Assembly: GCF_026319365.1 (NCBI RefSeq)
Contig: NZ_JAPDMS010000006.1
Coordinates: 62,001-126,000 of the forward strand
Direction of reading: 5' to 3'
DNA: 64,000 nt
Source: Methylophaga sp. OBS1
GTDB lineage: Bacteria > Pseudomonadota > Gammaproteobacteria > Nitrosococcales > Methylophagaceae
Shown here: piece after piece, positions 47,294 to 56,400 of the stretch
How the letters are laid out: the number at the start of each line of letters is the position of its first letter
Numbering within the stretch: the stretch's first letter is position 1
Notes under the pieces: model-generated
What the model saw: only the letters and a program-made list of their open reading frames with translations
What the model was told of the DNA's origin: nothing
Databases searched by the model: none
Position numbers and translations under genes: made by a program

Positions 47294-47322
47294 AACCCCG
47301 CTCAAATAATGAGCGGGGTTTT
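47294..47322 (+). terminator. Terminator after flgE
   Basis: AACCCCGCTC / GAGCGGGGTT (47294-47303, 47311-47320) with a 7-nt loop and T-run. Confidence 0.85.
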
Positions 47323-47330
47323 CAGCAAAC

Positions 47331-47346
47331 TGGAACGAAAACTGCA
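47331..47346 (+). promoter_or_regulatory. Sigma-54 promoter of flgFG
   Basis: TGGAAC-GAAAA-CTGCA keeps the GG-N10-GC core and spacing; one base off TGGCAC at -24 and one off TTGC at -12. It lies just after the flgE terminator and 60 nt before flgF. Confidence 0.7.
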
Positions 47347-47406
47347 TCAGGTAATACAGCACTTTTTTTTTGACTGCCAGTCTTTTCGTTATCAGAGGCA
47401 CTTGCT

Positions 47407-48150
47407 ATGGACCGTAGTCTTTTTATCGCCATGAACGCCGCTCAGCAGACCATGCAGGCACAGGCGACCAATGCCAACAATCTGGCTAATATCAACACCA
47501 CCGGTTTTCGTGCGGACTTTGAACAGTTCCGCAGTATGCCGGTGTTTGGTGAGGGGTTGCCGACCCGGGTTTATTCGATGACTGAGCGACCAGGCACGGA
47601 TTATCAGCAGGGTTCGGTGCAATCCACCGGCCGGGAACTGGATATTTCGGTGCAGGGCGAGGGCTTTATTGCCGTCATGGGTAAAGATGGTCGTGAAGGT
47701 TACACCCGAGCCGGCGACCTGCAGATCACCGAAACCGGCCAATTAGTGACCGGCACCGGGCTCGCGGTGATGGGCGAGGGCGGACCGATTGCGATTCCAC
47801 CCGCAGAAAAAGTCGAGATCGGCAGTGACGGGACGATTTCCATCCGGCCTATCGGTGAAGCCGCTAATGCGCTGGCCGTGCTGGACCGTATCAAACTGGT
47901 GAAACCGGATCTGCAACAGGTGTTCAAAGACAGTGATGGTCTGTTGCGGATGCGTGATGGTGGCGATGCACCGCTGGATGCCACGGTGACGGTCTCTTCA
48001 GGCACGCTGGAGGGCAGTAACGTCAATGCTGTCGGCGCCCTGGTCAAAATGATTGAACTGCAGCGGCAGTATGAAATGCAGGTCAAGATGATGAAAACCA
48101 CGCAGGAAAACAGTGCCGCTTCGGCGCGTTTAATGCAGATGAATGGTTAA
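47407..48150 (+). CDS. flgF: Flagellar basal-body rod protein FlgF
   Basis: Proximal rod subunit, 247 aa. Conserved start MDRSLFIAMNAAQQTMQAQATNANNLAN and NTTGFRADF, end with MIELQRQYEMQVKMMKT. The start codon has only a weak AGAGGC box. A short hairpin (CCGCC-ATA-GGCGG, 48151-48163) with a T-rich tail follows the stop and could attenuate flgG. Confidence 0.95.
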   Translation: MDRSLFIAMNAAQQTMQAQATNANNLANINTTGFRADFEQFRSMPVFGEGLPTRVYSMTERPGTDYQQGSVQSTGRELDISVQGEGFIAVMGKDGREGYTRAGDLQITETGQLVTGTGLAVMGEGGPIAIPPAEKVEIGSDGTISIRPIGEAANALAVLDRIKLVKPDLQQVFKDSDGLLRMRDGGDAPLDATVTVSSGTLEGSNVNAVGALVKMIELQRQYEMQVKMMKTTQENSAASARLMQMNG

Positions 48151-48199
48151 CCGCCATAGGCGGCAATTTTTACCGCCCGGCGAGAGTAGGAGTTAAATT

Positions 48200-48985
48200 A
48201 TGAATCAGGCTTTATGGATTGCAAAAACCGGCCTCGATGCCCAGCAAACCCGGATGTCAGTGATTTCCAATAACCTGGCCAACGTGAATACCACCGGGTT
48301 CAAACAGGACCGGGCAGTGTTTGAGGACCTTTTGTATCAGACCATTCGTCAGCCCGGCGCCCAGTCATCTGCCAGCACCCAACTGCCTTCGGGTTTGATG
48401 GTGGGGACCGGTGTTCGCACTGTGGCAACGGAGAAGCTGCATACTCAGGGCAATATTGTGCAAACACAGAATGCGCTGGATATCGCGATCCAGGGCCGTG
48501 GCTTTTTCCAGATTCTGATGCCGGATGGCACGCTGTCCTACACCCGTGATGGCACTTTCCAACTGGATAACACCGGCCAGATGGTGATGTCCAACGGTTA
48601 TCCACTGGAACCGGGGATTACCATTCCGGAAGATGCCCAGAGCATTACTATCGGTTCTGACGGCACCGTCAGTGTGCTCCAGGCCGGTGATGCTGAACCG
48701 ACCATTGTCGGCAACCTGGATCTGGCCGATTTTGTGAACCCGACGGGGCTGCAACCCATCGGTGAAAACCTGTTCAGAGAGTCAGGAGCCAGTGGTCCGC
48801 CGATTCTGGGTACACCGGGTCTGGACGGCTTTGGTACCACTGTCGGTGGTGCGCTGGAAACTTCCAACGTCAATGTGGTGACGGAACTAATAAACATGAT
48901 CGAGACTCAGAGAGCTTACGAGATGAATTCAAAAGCCATCTCAACCTCGGATCAGATGTTGCAATACGCTAGTCAAAATCTTTAA
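48200..48985 (+). CDS. flgG: Flagellar distal rod protein FlgG
   Basis: Distal rod subunit, 261 aa, the usual length. [35 protein letters not shown] at the start and [17 protein letters not shown] at the end. Ribosome-binding site GTAGGAG. Confidence 0.96.
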   Translation: MNQALWIAKTGLDAQQTRMSVISNNLANVNTTGFKQDRAVFEDLLYQTIRQPGAQSSASTQLPSGLMVGTGVRTVATEKLHTQGNIVQTQNALDIAIQGRGFFQILMPDGTLSYTRDGTFQLDNTGQMVMSNGYPLEPGITIPEDAQSITIGSDGTVSVLQAGDAEPTIVGNLDLADFVNPTGLQPIGENLFRESGASGPPILGTPGLDGFGTTVGGALETSNVNVVTELINMIETQRAYEMNSKAISTSDQMLQYASQNL

Positions 48986-48999
48986 TTTCTCTCTCATTT

Positions 49000-49028
49000 A
49001 AGCCGGCCATTCTTGGCCGGCTTTTTTT
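49000..49028 (+). terminator. Terminator after flgG
   Basis: AGCCGGCC / GGCCGGCT (49001-49008, 49015-49022), loop ATTCTT, followed by T7. Confidence 0.9.
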
Positions 49029-49048
49029 CTTCTTTCACTGCCAAGTTC

Positions 49049-49064
49049 TGGCACAAAGTCTGCA
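49049..49064 (+). promoter_or_regulatory. Sigma-54 promoter of flgHIJKL
   Basis: TGGCAC-AAAGT-CTGCA: perfect -24 element and one mismatch in the -12 element, 37 nt before flgH. Confidence 0.8.
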
Positions 49065-49101
49065 AGTATCACTCTGCAAAGCTTTTTTGTGGAGAGTCAC
49101 G

Positions 49102-49806
49102 ATGAAATTTACGGTGCCATTTATATTGTTGTCTGCGGCCCTGATGGCCGGCTGCAACAGCAATACCGTCAAGCGCGATCCGGCCTATGCCGCCGTGCGC
49201 CCGGTACCAACACAGATAGAAGAACGTAGTGATGGGGCGATTTTTGACGTCCGTAATAACATCGCGCTGTTTGAAGATTACCGAGCTCGTCGTGTCGGCG
49301 ATATTTTGACGGTCAGACTGGAAGAGCAAACTGACGCTGAGAAAGAGAACGAAACCACGTTCAGCAAGAGCAATAACACCAGTATTGCCAATCCCACTAT
49401 TTTCGGTGCCAGCCCCCAGTTCAGCCTGCCAGGCCAACTGCCGCTCGATAATACAGATAATAACAATCTGGCTTTTGGGTTTGGGTCTGAGCTCGATTTC
49501 GAGGGAGAGGGAGAAAGCGAACAGAACAACCTGCTGTCAGGCAATGTCAGCGTCTCCGTTGTTGAGGTGTTGGCCAACGGCAATATGGTCATCCGTGGTG
49601 AGAAAGTTATCACCATCAATCAAGGTAACGAATACATCCGTCTGTCCGGGATTGTCAGTCCGCGGGATATAGAGGCAGATAATTCCGTGTCATCGGTAAG
49701 AATTGCCGATGCGCAAATCGCTTACGTTGGAGACGGTCCCACTAATGACGCCAATGTGATGGGCTGGCTCAGCCGTTTCTTTGCCAGTGCGCTGATGCCG
49801 TTCTGA
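49102..49806 (+). CDS. flgH: Flagellar L-ring lipoprotein FlgH
   Basis: Outer-membrane L-ring subunit, 234 aa. Lipoprotein signal with LMAGC lipobox at about residues 14-18, followed by the FlgH domain ([31 protein letters not shown] and [15 protein letters not shown]). ATG 49102 is used because it gives a normal lipoprotein signal after a GGAG box; the GTG at 49087 would add five residues in front. Confidence 0.95.
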   Translation: MKFTVPFILLSAALMAGCNSNTVKRDPAYAAVRPVPTQIEERSDGAIFDVRNNIALFEDYRARRVGDILTVRLEEQTDAEKENETTFSKSNNTSIANPTIFGASPQFSLPGQLPLDNTDNNNLAFGFGSELDFEGEGESEQNNLLSGNVSVSVVEVLANGNMVIRGEKVITINQGNEYIRLSGIVSPRDIEADNSVSSVRIADAQIAYVGDGPTNDANVMGWLSRFFASALMPF

Positions 49807-49817
49807 GGGTAAGTAAG

Positions 49818-50909
49818 ATGAATATCAAAATTGTATTGGCGTGCTTGCTTTTGATGCTGTCCGGCCTGGCTCAGGCCGAGCGTGTCAAGGATCTGGCTTC
49901 GATTGCCGGGGTCCGCTCCAACCAGTTAATTGGTTACGGTCTGGTCGTTGGTCTGGATGGCAGTGGTGATAAAACCAAGTTTACTGGCCAGAGCCTGCGT
50001 AACTTTCTGGTGGAAATGGGGATTAACATCCCACCCGGCACCGACCCGAAGAGTAAAAATGTCGCAGCGGTGTCCGTGCATGCTGAACTGCCTCCGTTCG
50101 TAAAACCGGGGCAAACCATCGATGTCACCGTCTCTTCATTGGGGGATGCCAAGAGCCTGCGTGGCGGTAGTCTGTTGATGACACCGTTAAAAGGGGCTGA
50201 CGGCAATATCTATGCGATGGCGCAGGGCAATCTGGTCGTGGGGGGCTTTGGTGCCGATGCTGCGGACGGTTCAAGGGTTACTGTCAATATCCCCAGTGCC
50301 GGTCGGGTGCCGGGCGGTGCCACCGTCGAGCGGACAGTCAAGAATGCGTTTAATGTCGGCGACCATATCGTGTTGAATCTGCATCGTCCTGATTTCACCA
50401 CCGCCAGTCGTCTGACTGATGCGATCAACCACACGCTGGGTAAAGGTACGGCGAATTCAGTGGATGCGTCTTCAATCAGAGTGAATGCGCCGCGTGACCC
50501 CAGTCAGCGTGTGCCTTTCCTGTCATTGGTAGAAAACCTGGAGCTGAGTCCGGGTGAAGCACCGGCCCGTGTGGTTGTGAACTCACGCAGTGGTACCGTG
50601 GTGATAGGCCAGCATGTGAGAGTCACGCCGGCTGCGGTCACCCACGGCAACCTGTCCGTCACTATCTCAGCGAATCCCGAGGTCAGCCAGCCTAACCCGC
50701 TGTCACAGGGACAGACTGTGATTACGCCTAACTTCGATGTCGAAATCAGTGAAGAAGACAGCCGGATGTTCGTGTTTGACCCGGGTGTCTCGCTGGATGA
50801 GATTGTCCGTGCAGTGAATCAGGTGGGGGCCGCGCCCGGTGATCTGGTTGCCATACTGGAAGCACTGAAACAGGCCGGTGCTTTACGTGCTGAGCTCGTG
50901 GTGATCTAA
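49818..50909 (+). CDS. flgI: Flagellar P-ring protein FlgI
   Basis: Periplasmic P-ring subunit, 363 aa. Sec signal peptide (1-20, ending AQA) then [30 protein letters not shown], and the C-terminal [31 protein letters not shown]. It is 11 nt after flgH and 2 nt before flgJ. Confidence 0.96.
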   Translation: MNIKIVLACLLLMLSGLAQAERVKDLASIAGVRSNQLIGYGLVVGLDGSGDKTKFTGQSLRNFLVEMGINIPPGTDPKSKNVAAVSVHAELPPFVKPGQTIDVTVSSLGDAKSLRGGSLLMTPLKGADGNIYAMAQGNLVVGGFGADAADGSRVTVNIPSAGRVPGGATVERTVKNAFNVGDHIVLNLHRPDFTTASRLTDAINHTLGKGTANSVDASSIRVNAPRDPSQRVPFLSLVENLELSPGEAPARVVVNSRSGTVVIGQHVRVTPAAVTHGNLSVTISANPEVSQPNPLSQGQTVITPNFDVEISEEDSRMFVFDPGVSLDEIVRAVNQVGAAPGDLVAILEALKQAGALRAELVVI

Positions 50910-50911
50910 GC

Positions 50912-51886
50912 ATGGCGCTGGAATCCAAAATCGCCCAGTCCGCGATCGACTTTCATGGTCTGAACCAGCTTCGTCAGCAGGCGGGGCAGGGCCAGAATGA
51001 ACAGCAGACCCTGCGTCAGGTCGCGGGTCAGTTCGAGTCTCTGTTTGTCAACATGATGCTCAAGTCGATGCGTCAAGCGAGTCTGGCTGAAGGCCTGTTT
51101 GATTCCGAACAAAGCAAAATGTATCAGGACATGGCCGATCAGCAACTCGCTTCTGACTTGTCGATGCGTGGCGGTCTCGGGCTGCAGGATGTGATCATGC
51201 GTCAGCTGGGTGGCGCTCGGTATGGCAACAATGCTGAAGTGATTCCGGGTCAGACCTTCAGTATTGACACCGTCACCGTGCGACCGTCCTTGGGTATCCG
51301 AGTTAACGAGAAGATTATCGAACAGATCCGGGAAGCCAGACCGCAGCCGCAGGCGGAAGAAAATGAGGTGGTGGAACTCGATATGGCCAATATGCCGAAA
51401 CGATTTAACTCGCCTGATGAGTTTGTTGAAAAACTCTGGCCTTATGCTGAACGCGCTGCAGAAAAACTGGGCGTTGCCCCCGAAGTCATTCTGTCTCAGG
51501 CCGCACTGGAAACCGGCTGGGGTAAATATATTCTGGCTGATCAACAGGGCAGCAGCTTCAATCTGTTCAATATCAAGGCGCATCGTTGGGAAGGCGATAC
51601 CGTGGCGAAAAATGCCCTTGAGTATCGTGACGGTAAAGCCTTGCATGAGCAGTCGGCGTTCCGTGCTTACGATTCCTATCAACAGAGCTTTGATGATTAT
51701 GTGCAGTTTTTACAGACTCAGCCGCGTTATAGCAAAGCGTTGCAGCATGTGGGTGACCCCAATGCCTTCATTGAACAGTTACACAAAGCCGGCTACGCCA
51801 CTGACCCGCAGTATGCCGATAAGATTAAACGCATTATGAACAGTGACACGCTGGCGCAGATGTCACTCGATATGGATTTGTTCTGA
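50912..51886 (+). CDS. flgJ: Flagellar rod assembly protein / peptidoglycan hydrolase FlgJ
   Basis: A 324-aa dual-domain protein. The N-terminal rod-binding domain (about 20-105, with FESLFVNMMLKSMRQASLAEGLFDSEQSKMYQDM) caps rod growth. The C-terminal glucosaminidase domain (about 165-310), with VILSQAALETGWGKYI and FNLFNIKA, opens the cell wall. Both domains are complete, the gammaproteobacterial form. Confidence 0.95.
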   Translation: MALESKIAQSAIDFHGLNQLRQQAGQGQNEQQTLRQVAGQFESLFVNMMLKSMRQASLAEGLFDSEQSKMYQDMADQQLASDLSMRGGLGLQDVIMRQLGGARYGNNAEVIPGQTFSIDTVTVRPSLGIRVNEKIIEQIREARPQPQAEENEVVELDMANMPKRFNSPDEFVEKLWPYAERAAEKLGVAPEVILSQAALETGWGKYILADQQGSSFNLFNIKAHRWEGDTVAKNALEYRDGKALHEQSAFRAYDSYQQSFDDYVQFLQTQPRYSKALQHVGDPNAFIEQLHKAGYATDPQYADKIKRIMNSDTLAQMSLDMDLF

Positions 51887-51918
51887 CAGATGCTGAGTCT
51901 GAAACGAGGAACTGAGCG

Positions 51919-53310
51919 ATGAGTATTCTGAATATTGGCACATCGGCGTTGTCGGCGGCACAAACAGCCCTGTCGACGACCAGTAACAACATCAGTAACA
52001 TCAACACAGAAGGCTACACCCGTCAGCGTGCAGAGCAGGTCACGCGGCCAGCCAATTTCGAAGGCAATTTCTATCTTGGTGCCGGTGTCACGGTCAACAG
52101 TGTTGAACGTATTTATGACAGTTTTCTGGCGACACAGGTGAGAAGTTATACTTCGCAGGAGGCGCAGCAGGACACCTTTTTGTCTTATTCGCGTCAGGTT
52201 GATAATCTGCTGGGATCCTCAGAGTTAGGTATTAACGGCGGTCTGGACGCGTTCTTTGGTGCGGTGCAGGAAGTCGCCAATGATCCGACGTCAATTTCTG
52301 CACGCAAGGTCATGCTGACCCAGGGTGAATTACTGGCCAGTCGCTTTAACACCCTGGATTCACAGCTGACTCAGCTGACCAGCGATGTTGATAATGATAT
52401 CGCTGTTGGTGTTGATGATATTAACAACATCACCCGTGGGATTGCCGAACTGAACCAGGCGATTCTGGAGGCGGAAGGGGCTAAAGGCAGTCCCAATGAC
52501 CTGCTGGACAAGCGGGATCAACTGATTAACAAGCTCTCAGAATATGTCTCGGTCACTACCGTACCGCAGAGTAACGGGACCGTGAATGTCTTCGTCGGTA
52601 ATGGTCAGGGGCTGGTGGTTGGCACCACTCAGGTTGACCTCAACACGATCAGCGACAGTTCTTTTGATCCGCCACGTCTGAATATTGGTTTTGGTCCGAC
52701 TCAGACAGATATCACTAACCAGATCACCGGTGGCAGCCTGGGAGGCGCCTTACAGTTCCGCAATAATATTATCGATAACACACGCGCTGAACTGGACTTG
52801 CTGGCTGAATCAATGGTGACTGCGTTTAATGCAGCGCACAGTAATGGTTTTGATTTGGATGGCAATGCCGGCGGTAACTTTTTTGACCCCACCGGTACCT
52901 CGGCAGCGGATATCAATGTGGTCCTGACCGACCCGCGTCAGATTGCCGCTTCATCCGGGACCAATACTGGTACCGGTAATAATGAAAATGCCCTGGCCCT
53001 GGCTGATTTGCAAACCGACAATACACTGGTTCAGGTCAGTCCCGGCCCCCCACCGGTGACCCGCTCTCTGGCAGATCAGTATGGAGTTATTGTGTCAGAT
53101 GTCGCGACCCGTACCCGTCAGGCCGAAGTCAGTCAGGAAACCCAGCAGGCTTTGCTGCAACAGACCAAACAACGCTTCGACAGTGTGTCCGGTGTCAATC
53201 TTGATGAAGAAGCGGCGGATCTCATTAAGTATCAGCAGGCTTATCAGGCAGCGTCTCAGATTATCGTCGTCTCCAACACGATATTTGATACGCTTATCAA
53301 CGCGGTCTAG
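51919..53310 (+). CDS. flgK: Flagellar hook-associated protein FlgK (HAP1)
   Basis: Hook-filament junction protein, 463 aa, at the short end of the family (E. coli 547), so the variable surface domain is reduced. N-terminal ALSAAQTALSTTSNNISNINTEGYTRQ and C-terminal GVNLDEEAADLIKYQQAYQAASQII are the HAP1 signatures. RBS GAGGAA. Ten nt before flgL. Confidence 0.95.
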   Translation: MSILNIGTSALSAAQTALSTTSNNISNINTEGYTRQRAEQVTRPANFEGNFYLGAGVTVNSVERIYDSFLATQVRSYTSQEAQQDTFLSYSRQVDNLLGSSELGINGGLDAFFGAVQEVANDPTSISARKVMLTQGELLASRFNTLDSQLTQLTSDVDNDIAVGVDDINNITRGIAELNQAILEAEGAKGSPNDLLDKRDQLINKLSEYVSVTTVPQSNGTVNVFVGNGQGLVVGTTQVDLNTISDSSFDPPRLNIGFGPTQTDITNQITGGSLGGALQFRNNIIDNTRAELDLLAESMVTAFNAAHSNGFDLDGNAGGNFFDPTGTSAADINVVLTDPRQIAASSGTNTGTGNNENALALADLQTDNTLVQVSPGPPPVTRSLADQYGVIVSDVATRTRQAEVSQETQQALLQQTKQRFDSVSGVNLDEEAADLIKYQQAYQAASQIIVVSNTIFDTLINAV

Positions 53311-53319
53311 GAGATCGTT

Positions 53320-54225
53320 ATGCGTATATCCACTAATTACATTCAGCAACAAAGTGTCGAGGACATGCTGCGTCAGCAGACGGAGCTGGCCAAAACCCAG
53401 CAGCAGGTTTCGACCGGTGAGCGTCTTCTGACGCCCTCTAATGATCCTGTCGCGGCGGTCAGAATTCTCGGTATTGATCGTGATTTGAATCTCACTGAGC
53501 AATATCAGGGTAATGCCGATGTGGCGGAGAATAAACTCAGTGTGACTGATGGTGTCCTCACCAGCGCCTCAAATATCATGCAGCGTATACGCGAACTGGC
53601 AGTGCAGGGCCTGAATGACTCCAACGATGCGAATGCCCGTGCCGGTATTGCTGAGGAAATCAACCAGCTCAATCAAAGCCTGTTGAGCCTGGCCAATACG
53701 ACGGATGCCAATGGCGAATACCTTTTTTCCGGTTATCAGTCCAATACCAAGGCTTTTAACCCGACCACCTATGCCTACAACGGCGACGATGGTCAGCGAA
53801 ATGTGCGCGTGGGAGGTGGTTATCTGGTGGAAGTCAGTGAGCCCGGTGATCAGATTTTTGTCAGTACCAACCTGGATGGTAATACCCAGGCGATATTTCA
53901 GACCATCGATGATTTTGCTACCGCGCTGAATAACAATAATGTGTCGGTTGCCCCGAATAACGGCGATTTTCTCTCCAATATGGATACAGCCATGGAGCAG
54001 GTCTTTGGTGCCCGCACTGATGTCGGCGCCCGATTGAACGCGATTGATCAGCAACGTGCTGTCAATGAAGCCAGCATTGCCAGCCTGGAAACCAACCGCT
54101 CGCAACTGGCTGACCTGGATTATGCTGAAGCGATCACCCGTCTCAACCAGCAGTCTGTTGGCCTGCAGGCCGCTCAGCAGGCTTATGTTAAAGTGCAGGG
54201 TTTGTCATTGTTTAATTTCATCTGA
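53320..54225 (+). CDS. flgL: Flagellar hook-associated protein FlgL (HAP3)
   Basis: Second hook-filament junction protein, 301 aa, with flagellin-like ends: RISTNYIQQQSVEDMLRQQ at the start and ITRLNQQSVGLQAAQQAYVKVQGLSLFNFI at the end. Last flagellar gene of the cluster. No terminator is visible in the 26 nt before the next gene, so the sugar genes that follow may be transcribed from the flgH promoter. Confidence 0.95.
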   Translation: MRISTNYIQQQSVEDMLRQQTELAKTQQQVSTGERLLTPSNDPVAAVRILGIDRDLNLTEQYQGNADVAENKLSVTDGVLTSASNIMQRIRELAVQGLNDSNDANARAGIAEEINQLNQSLLSLANTTDANGEYLFSGYQSNTKAFNPTTYAYNGDDGQRNVRVGGGYLVEVSEPGDQIFVSTNLDGNTQAIFQTIDDFATALNNNNVSVAPNNGDFLSNMDTAMEQVFGARTDVGARLNAIDQQRAVNEASIASLETNRSQLADLDYAEAITRLNQQSVGLQAAQQAYVKVQGLSLFNFI

Positions 54226-54251
54226 CGGGTCGCAGAGAAGGGATTTACAGC

Positions 54252-55316
54252 GTGAAAATTGAGGATTTCGAGATTGCTTTTCTGGTTCATTTCTCGGAAA
54301 TGTTTAACCATTATGGCCCTGTCTGGAATAAGTTAAAGCGCGAAGACTTCATTATCGTGGTGCACGGTACGGAGTTTGAAAGAGAACGCACGATTGAAGC
54401 CTGTGAGGAATACCAGGTTCATTATGTCATGCTGGAAGATGTGCTGGCAGAAGGGCATCGCTTTCCATTCATGGTCTCCAACCACGCCATGCATCAATTC
54501 AATGGCCGCCCCCTGATCGAGGCGATTGCTGAGAAAAATATTCGCTTTATGTATGCGTTGGGCAAAGCCCGCCACAATTTTTCCGCCTGGAACAACAGCT
54601 ATGATCTGTTTCTGGGCTTTGGTCCTTTTCATCAAGAACAACTGGCCCGATTCGACGCACCGGTGGTGCAGATGGGCTACCCGCGTTATGACATTTTCTT
54701 CAATGGCCTGCCGGATCTGACGCCACTTACGGAGCAGCTCCAACTGGATCCTGATAAAGAGACCCTGTTGTGGTTGCCGACCTGGCGTGAACTCTCTTCT
54801 GTTCCTGCCTATGCCGAAAAGATGGCCGGGCTTGCAGATGAATACAACATCATCGTCAAACTGCATCCGCTGACCCAGGAAGAAGAGCCGGAAATTATTG
54901 ATTTGCTGGCTCCTTTGCCATTTACTGCGGTTATTACCTCAGTGATTGATAATGTTTACCTGTTTGCACTGGCAGATAAAGTGATCTGCGATTACGGCGG
55001 TACCGCCTTTGGGGCGATTTATCTGGATAAACCGTTGCTGCTGCTTAACCTGCCGGATGCACAGCAGGACCCGCTGGCCGGTGCCGGTTCCCCTGATCTC
55101 ATGCTGAGAAATGATATTGTCAGCCTTGATACCGGGAGCTTTCATATGATCAGTGATGTGCTCAATAATGAGGCGATCTGGCAACAACAGCAGCAACGGC
55201 GTGAACAACTGCGGGCTTATTATTTCGCGCCGAATTATGGCCATGCTTCCGAGGTTGCTGCCAAAGCGATTCTGGAGGCGAGTGACATCATCCAGCGAGA
55301 GGGGCTGACAGCGTAA
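54252..55316 (+). CDS. CDP-glycerol glycerophosphotransferase-like (TagF/TagB family) transferase
   Basis: A 354-aa protein with the C-terminal GT-B-like domain of the CDP-glycerol glycerophosphotransferase family: GYPRYDIFF, LLWLPTWREL, IVKLHPLTQEEEPE, and CDYGGTAFGAIYLDKPLLLL. These enzymes transfer phospho-polyol or sugar phosphates to glycans and teichoic acids. The acceptor is unknown. Start is GTG 54252 with a GAGAAGGGA box. Placement directly behind flgL and before the phosphoramidate-like genes suggests it builds part of the same glycan. No signal peptide or membrane segment seen. Confidence 0.75.
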   Translation: MKIEDFEIAFLVHFSEMFNHYGPVWNKLKREDFIIVVHGTEFERERTIEACEEYQVHYVMLEDVLAEGHRFPFMVSNHAMHQFNGRPLIEAIAEKNIRFMYALGKARHNFSAWNNSYDLFLGFGPFHQEQLARFDAPVVQMGYPRYDIFFNGLPDLTPLTEQLQLDPDKETLLWLPTWRELSSVPAYAEKMAGLADEYNIIVKLHPLTQEEEPEIIDLLAPLPFTAVITSVIDNVYLFALADKVICDYGGTAFGAIYLDKPLLLLNLPDAQQDPLAGAGSPDLMLRNDIVSLDTGSFHMISDVLNNEAIWQQQQQRREQLRAYYFAPNYGHASEVAAKAILEASDIIQREGLTA

Positions 55317-55318
55317 TT

Positions 55319-55837
55319 ATGGTTATCTGGATTGTCGGTCTGTCAGGCGCAGGTAAAACAACTATCGGTAAAGCCGTCTATGAAAAATGGCGGCAGAAGA
55401 CACCCAATACCGTGTTGCTGGATGGCGATCAGTTGCGACAGGTCTTTGCTCACGATAATCAAAAAACCGATTACAGCATTGAAGGGCGCCGGGTAAACGC
55501 GCAGCGTGCTATCGGCCTGTGTCAGCTGCTCGACAGTCAGGGTATCAATGTTGTCTGCTGTTTGCTGTCAATTTTCGAGGACCATCGGCAGCATAATAGA
55601 AACACACTGAGTGCTTATTTTGAGGTGTTTGTTGATGTGCCCATGGCAGAACTGATTGCACGTGATGACAAGGGTCTATATCAGTCTGCCCTGGATGGTG
55701 AGACCCACAATGTAGTGGGGGTTGATATTCCTTTTGACCGGCCTCAAAACCCTGATCTTGTTATCGAAAACAGTCATCAGCAGGCTGATATCGAAGCCTA
55801 TGCTGAGTCGATTCTCAGTTTGGCGGGCATCCACTGA
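55319..55837 (+). CDS. CysC-like P-loop kinase; candidate CDP-phosphoramidate 3'-kinase
   Basis: A 172-aa protein of the adenylylsulfate kinase family, with Walker A GLSGAGKTT at 7-15 and LLDGDQLR. In isolation it would be called APS kinase. In C. jejuni a CysC-like protein of this kind (Cj1415) phosphorylates the ribose 3'-OH of cytidine diphosphoramidate. The other three enzymes of that route lie 1.3-5 kb downstream here, and no sulfate-activation genes (cysDN) are adjacent, so I favour the phosphoramidate role. The gene is 2 nt after the preceding stop and overlaps the next by 1 nt. Confidence 0.7.
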   Translation: MVIWIVGLSGAGKTTIGKAVYEKWRQKTPNTVLLDGDQLRQVFAHDNQKTDYSIEGRRVNAQRAIGLCQLLDSQGINVVCCLLSIFEDHRQHNRNTLSAYFEVFVDVPMAELIARDDKGLYQSALDGETHNVVGVDIPFDRPQNPDLVIENSHQQADIEAYAESILSLAGIH

Positions 55838-56400
55838 TGTTCAGCGACAACATTTATCCCTATGCGCAGGGGCCATTGCTGGAGCAGCCCAACACCTACT
55901 TCTACACGGCCTTTCACGGCAGCACTTTTCTGGAGGCCTGGCAACAGAGCCGTTCACTGGTTTCCATGCCCGGTAGTAGCAACCGACCCTCAGCCGATAT
56001 TGCTCAATGTGACCCTGCAGGTAAAGACATCGTCACCCGCAACCTGTTACTTGATCTGTTGATTCAGCAGGCCGATCAAACATACTGGTGGCCGCGGCTG
56101 ATTAAAAAATTTGAAGTCAAAAAAAGACTGTTTTCTGTCTACCAGTCTGAACCGCCGCATCGACCCGTGACCGATAGTGGCTATCAGGATCTGGATAACT
56201 ATCTGCTTTTTGCCGAATGGCTCGCTACCAGTTATCAATATCAGCCCAGGCTGCAATTACTCAATACGCTGCTTAAAGTGATGGATACACTGGTATCACA
56301 GCAAAAAGAGCTCTCACCTACACAACTGCGTCACCTGGCCTGGCTGCTTGAACAGGAAAAGACCTGTGTCAGCCAACTGCAACAAAGGCTGATGCTATGA
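55837..56400 (+). CDS. Uncharacterised protein in the phosphoramidate-like cluster
   Basis: A 187-aa soluble protein that I do not recognise. The N-terminal half is rich in aromatic residues (FSDNIYPYAQGPLLEQPNTYFYTAFHG), then a possible helical part with RNLLLDLLIQQADQTYWWPRL and a C-terminal helix-rich tail (LRHLAWLLEQEKTCVSQLQQRL). No signal peptide or membrane segment. It starts 1 nt inside the CysC-like gene and overlaps the formyltransferase-like gene by 4 nt, so it is translationally coupled to both and probably works in the same pathway. Confidence 0.6.
   Translation: MFSDNIYPYAQGPLLEQPNTYFYTAFHGSTFLEAWQQSRSLVSMPGSSNRPSADIAQCDPAGKDIVTRNLLLDLLIQQADQTYWWPRLIKKFEVKKRLFSVYQSEPPHRPVTDSGYQDLDNYLLFAEWLATSYQYQPRLQLLNTLLKVMDTLVSQQKELSPTQLRHLAWLLEQEKTCVSQLQQRLML

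Noticed and set aside
55319..55837. Plain APS kinase feeding PAPS to the sulfotransferase-like protein at 60908
   Set aside because: Possible, but no sulfate adenylyltransferase is adjacent, and the linked glutamine-kinase-, hydrolase- and cytidylyltransferase-like genes favour the phosphoramidate route. Kept as the main alternative.
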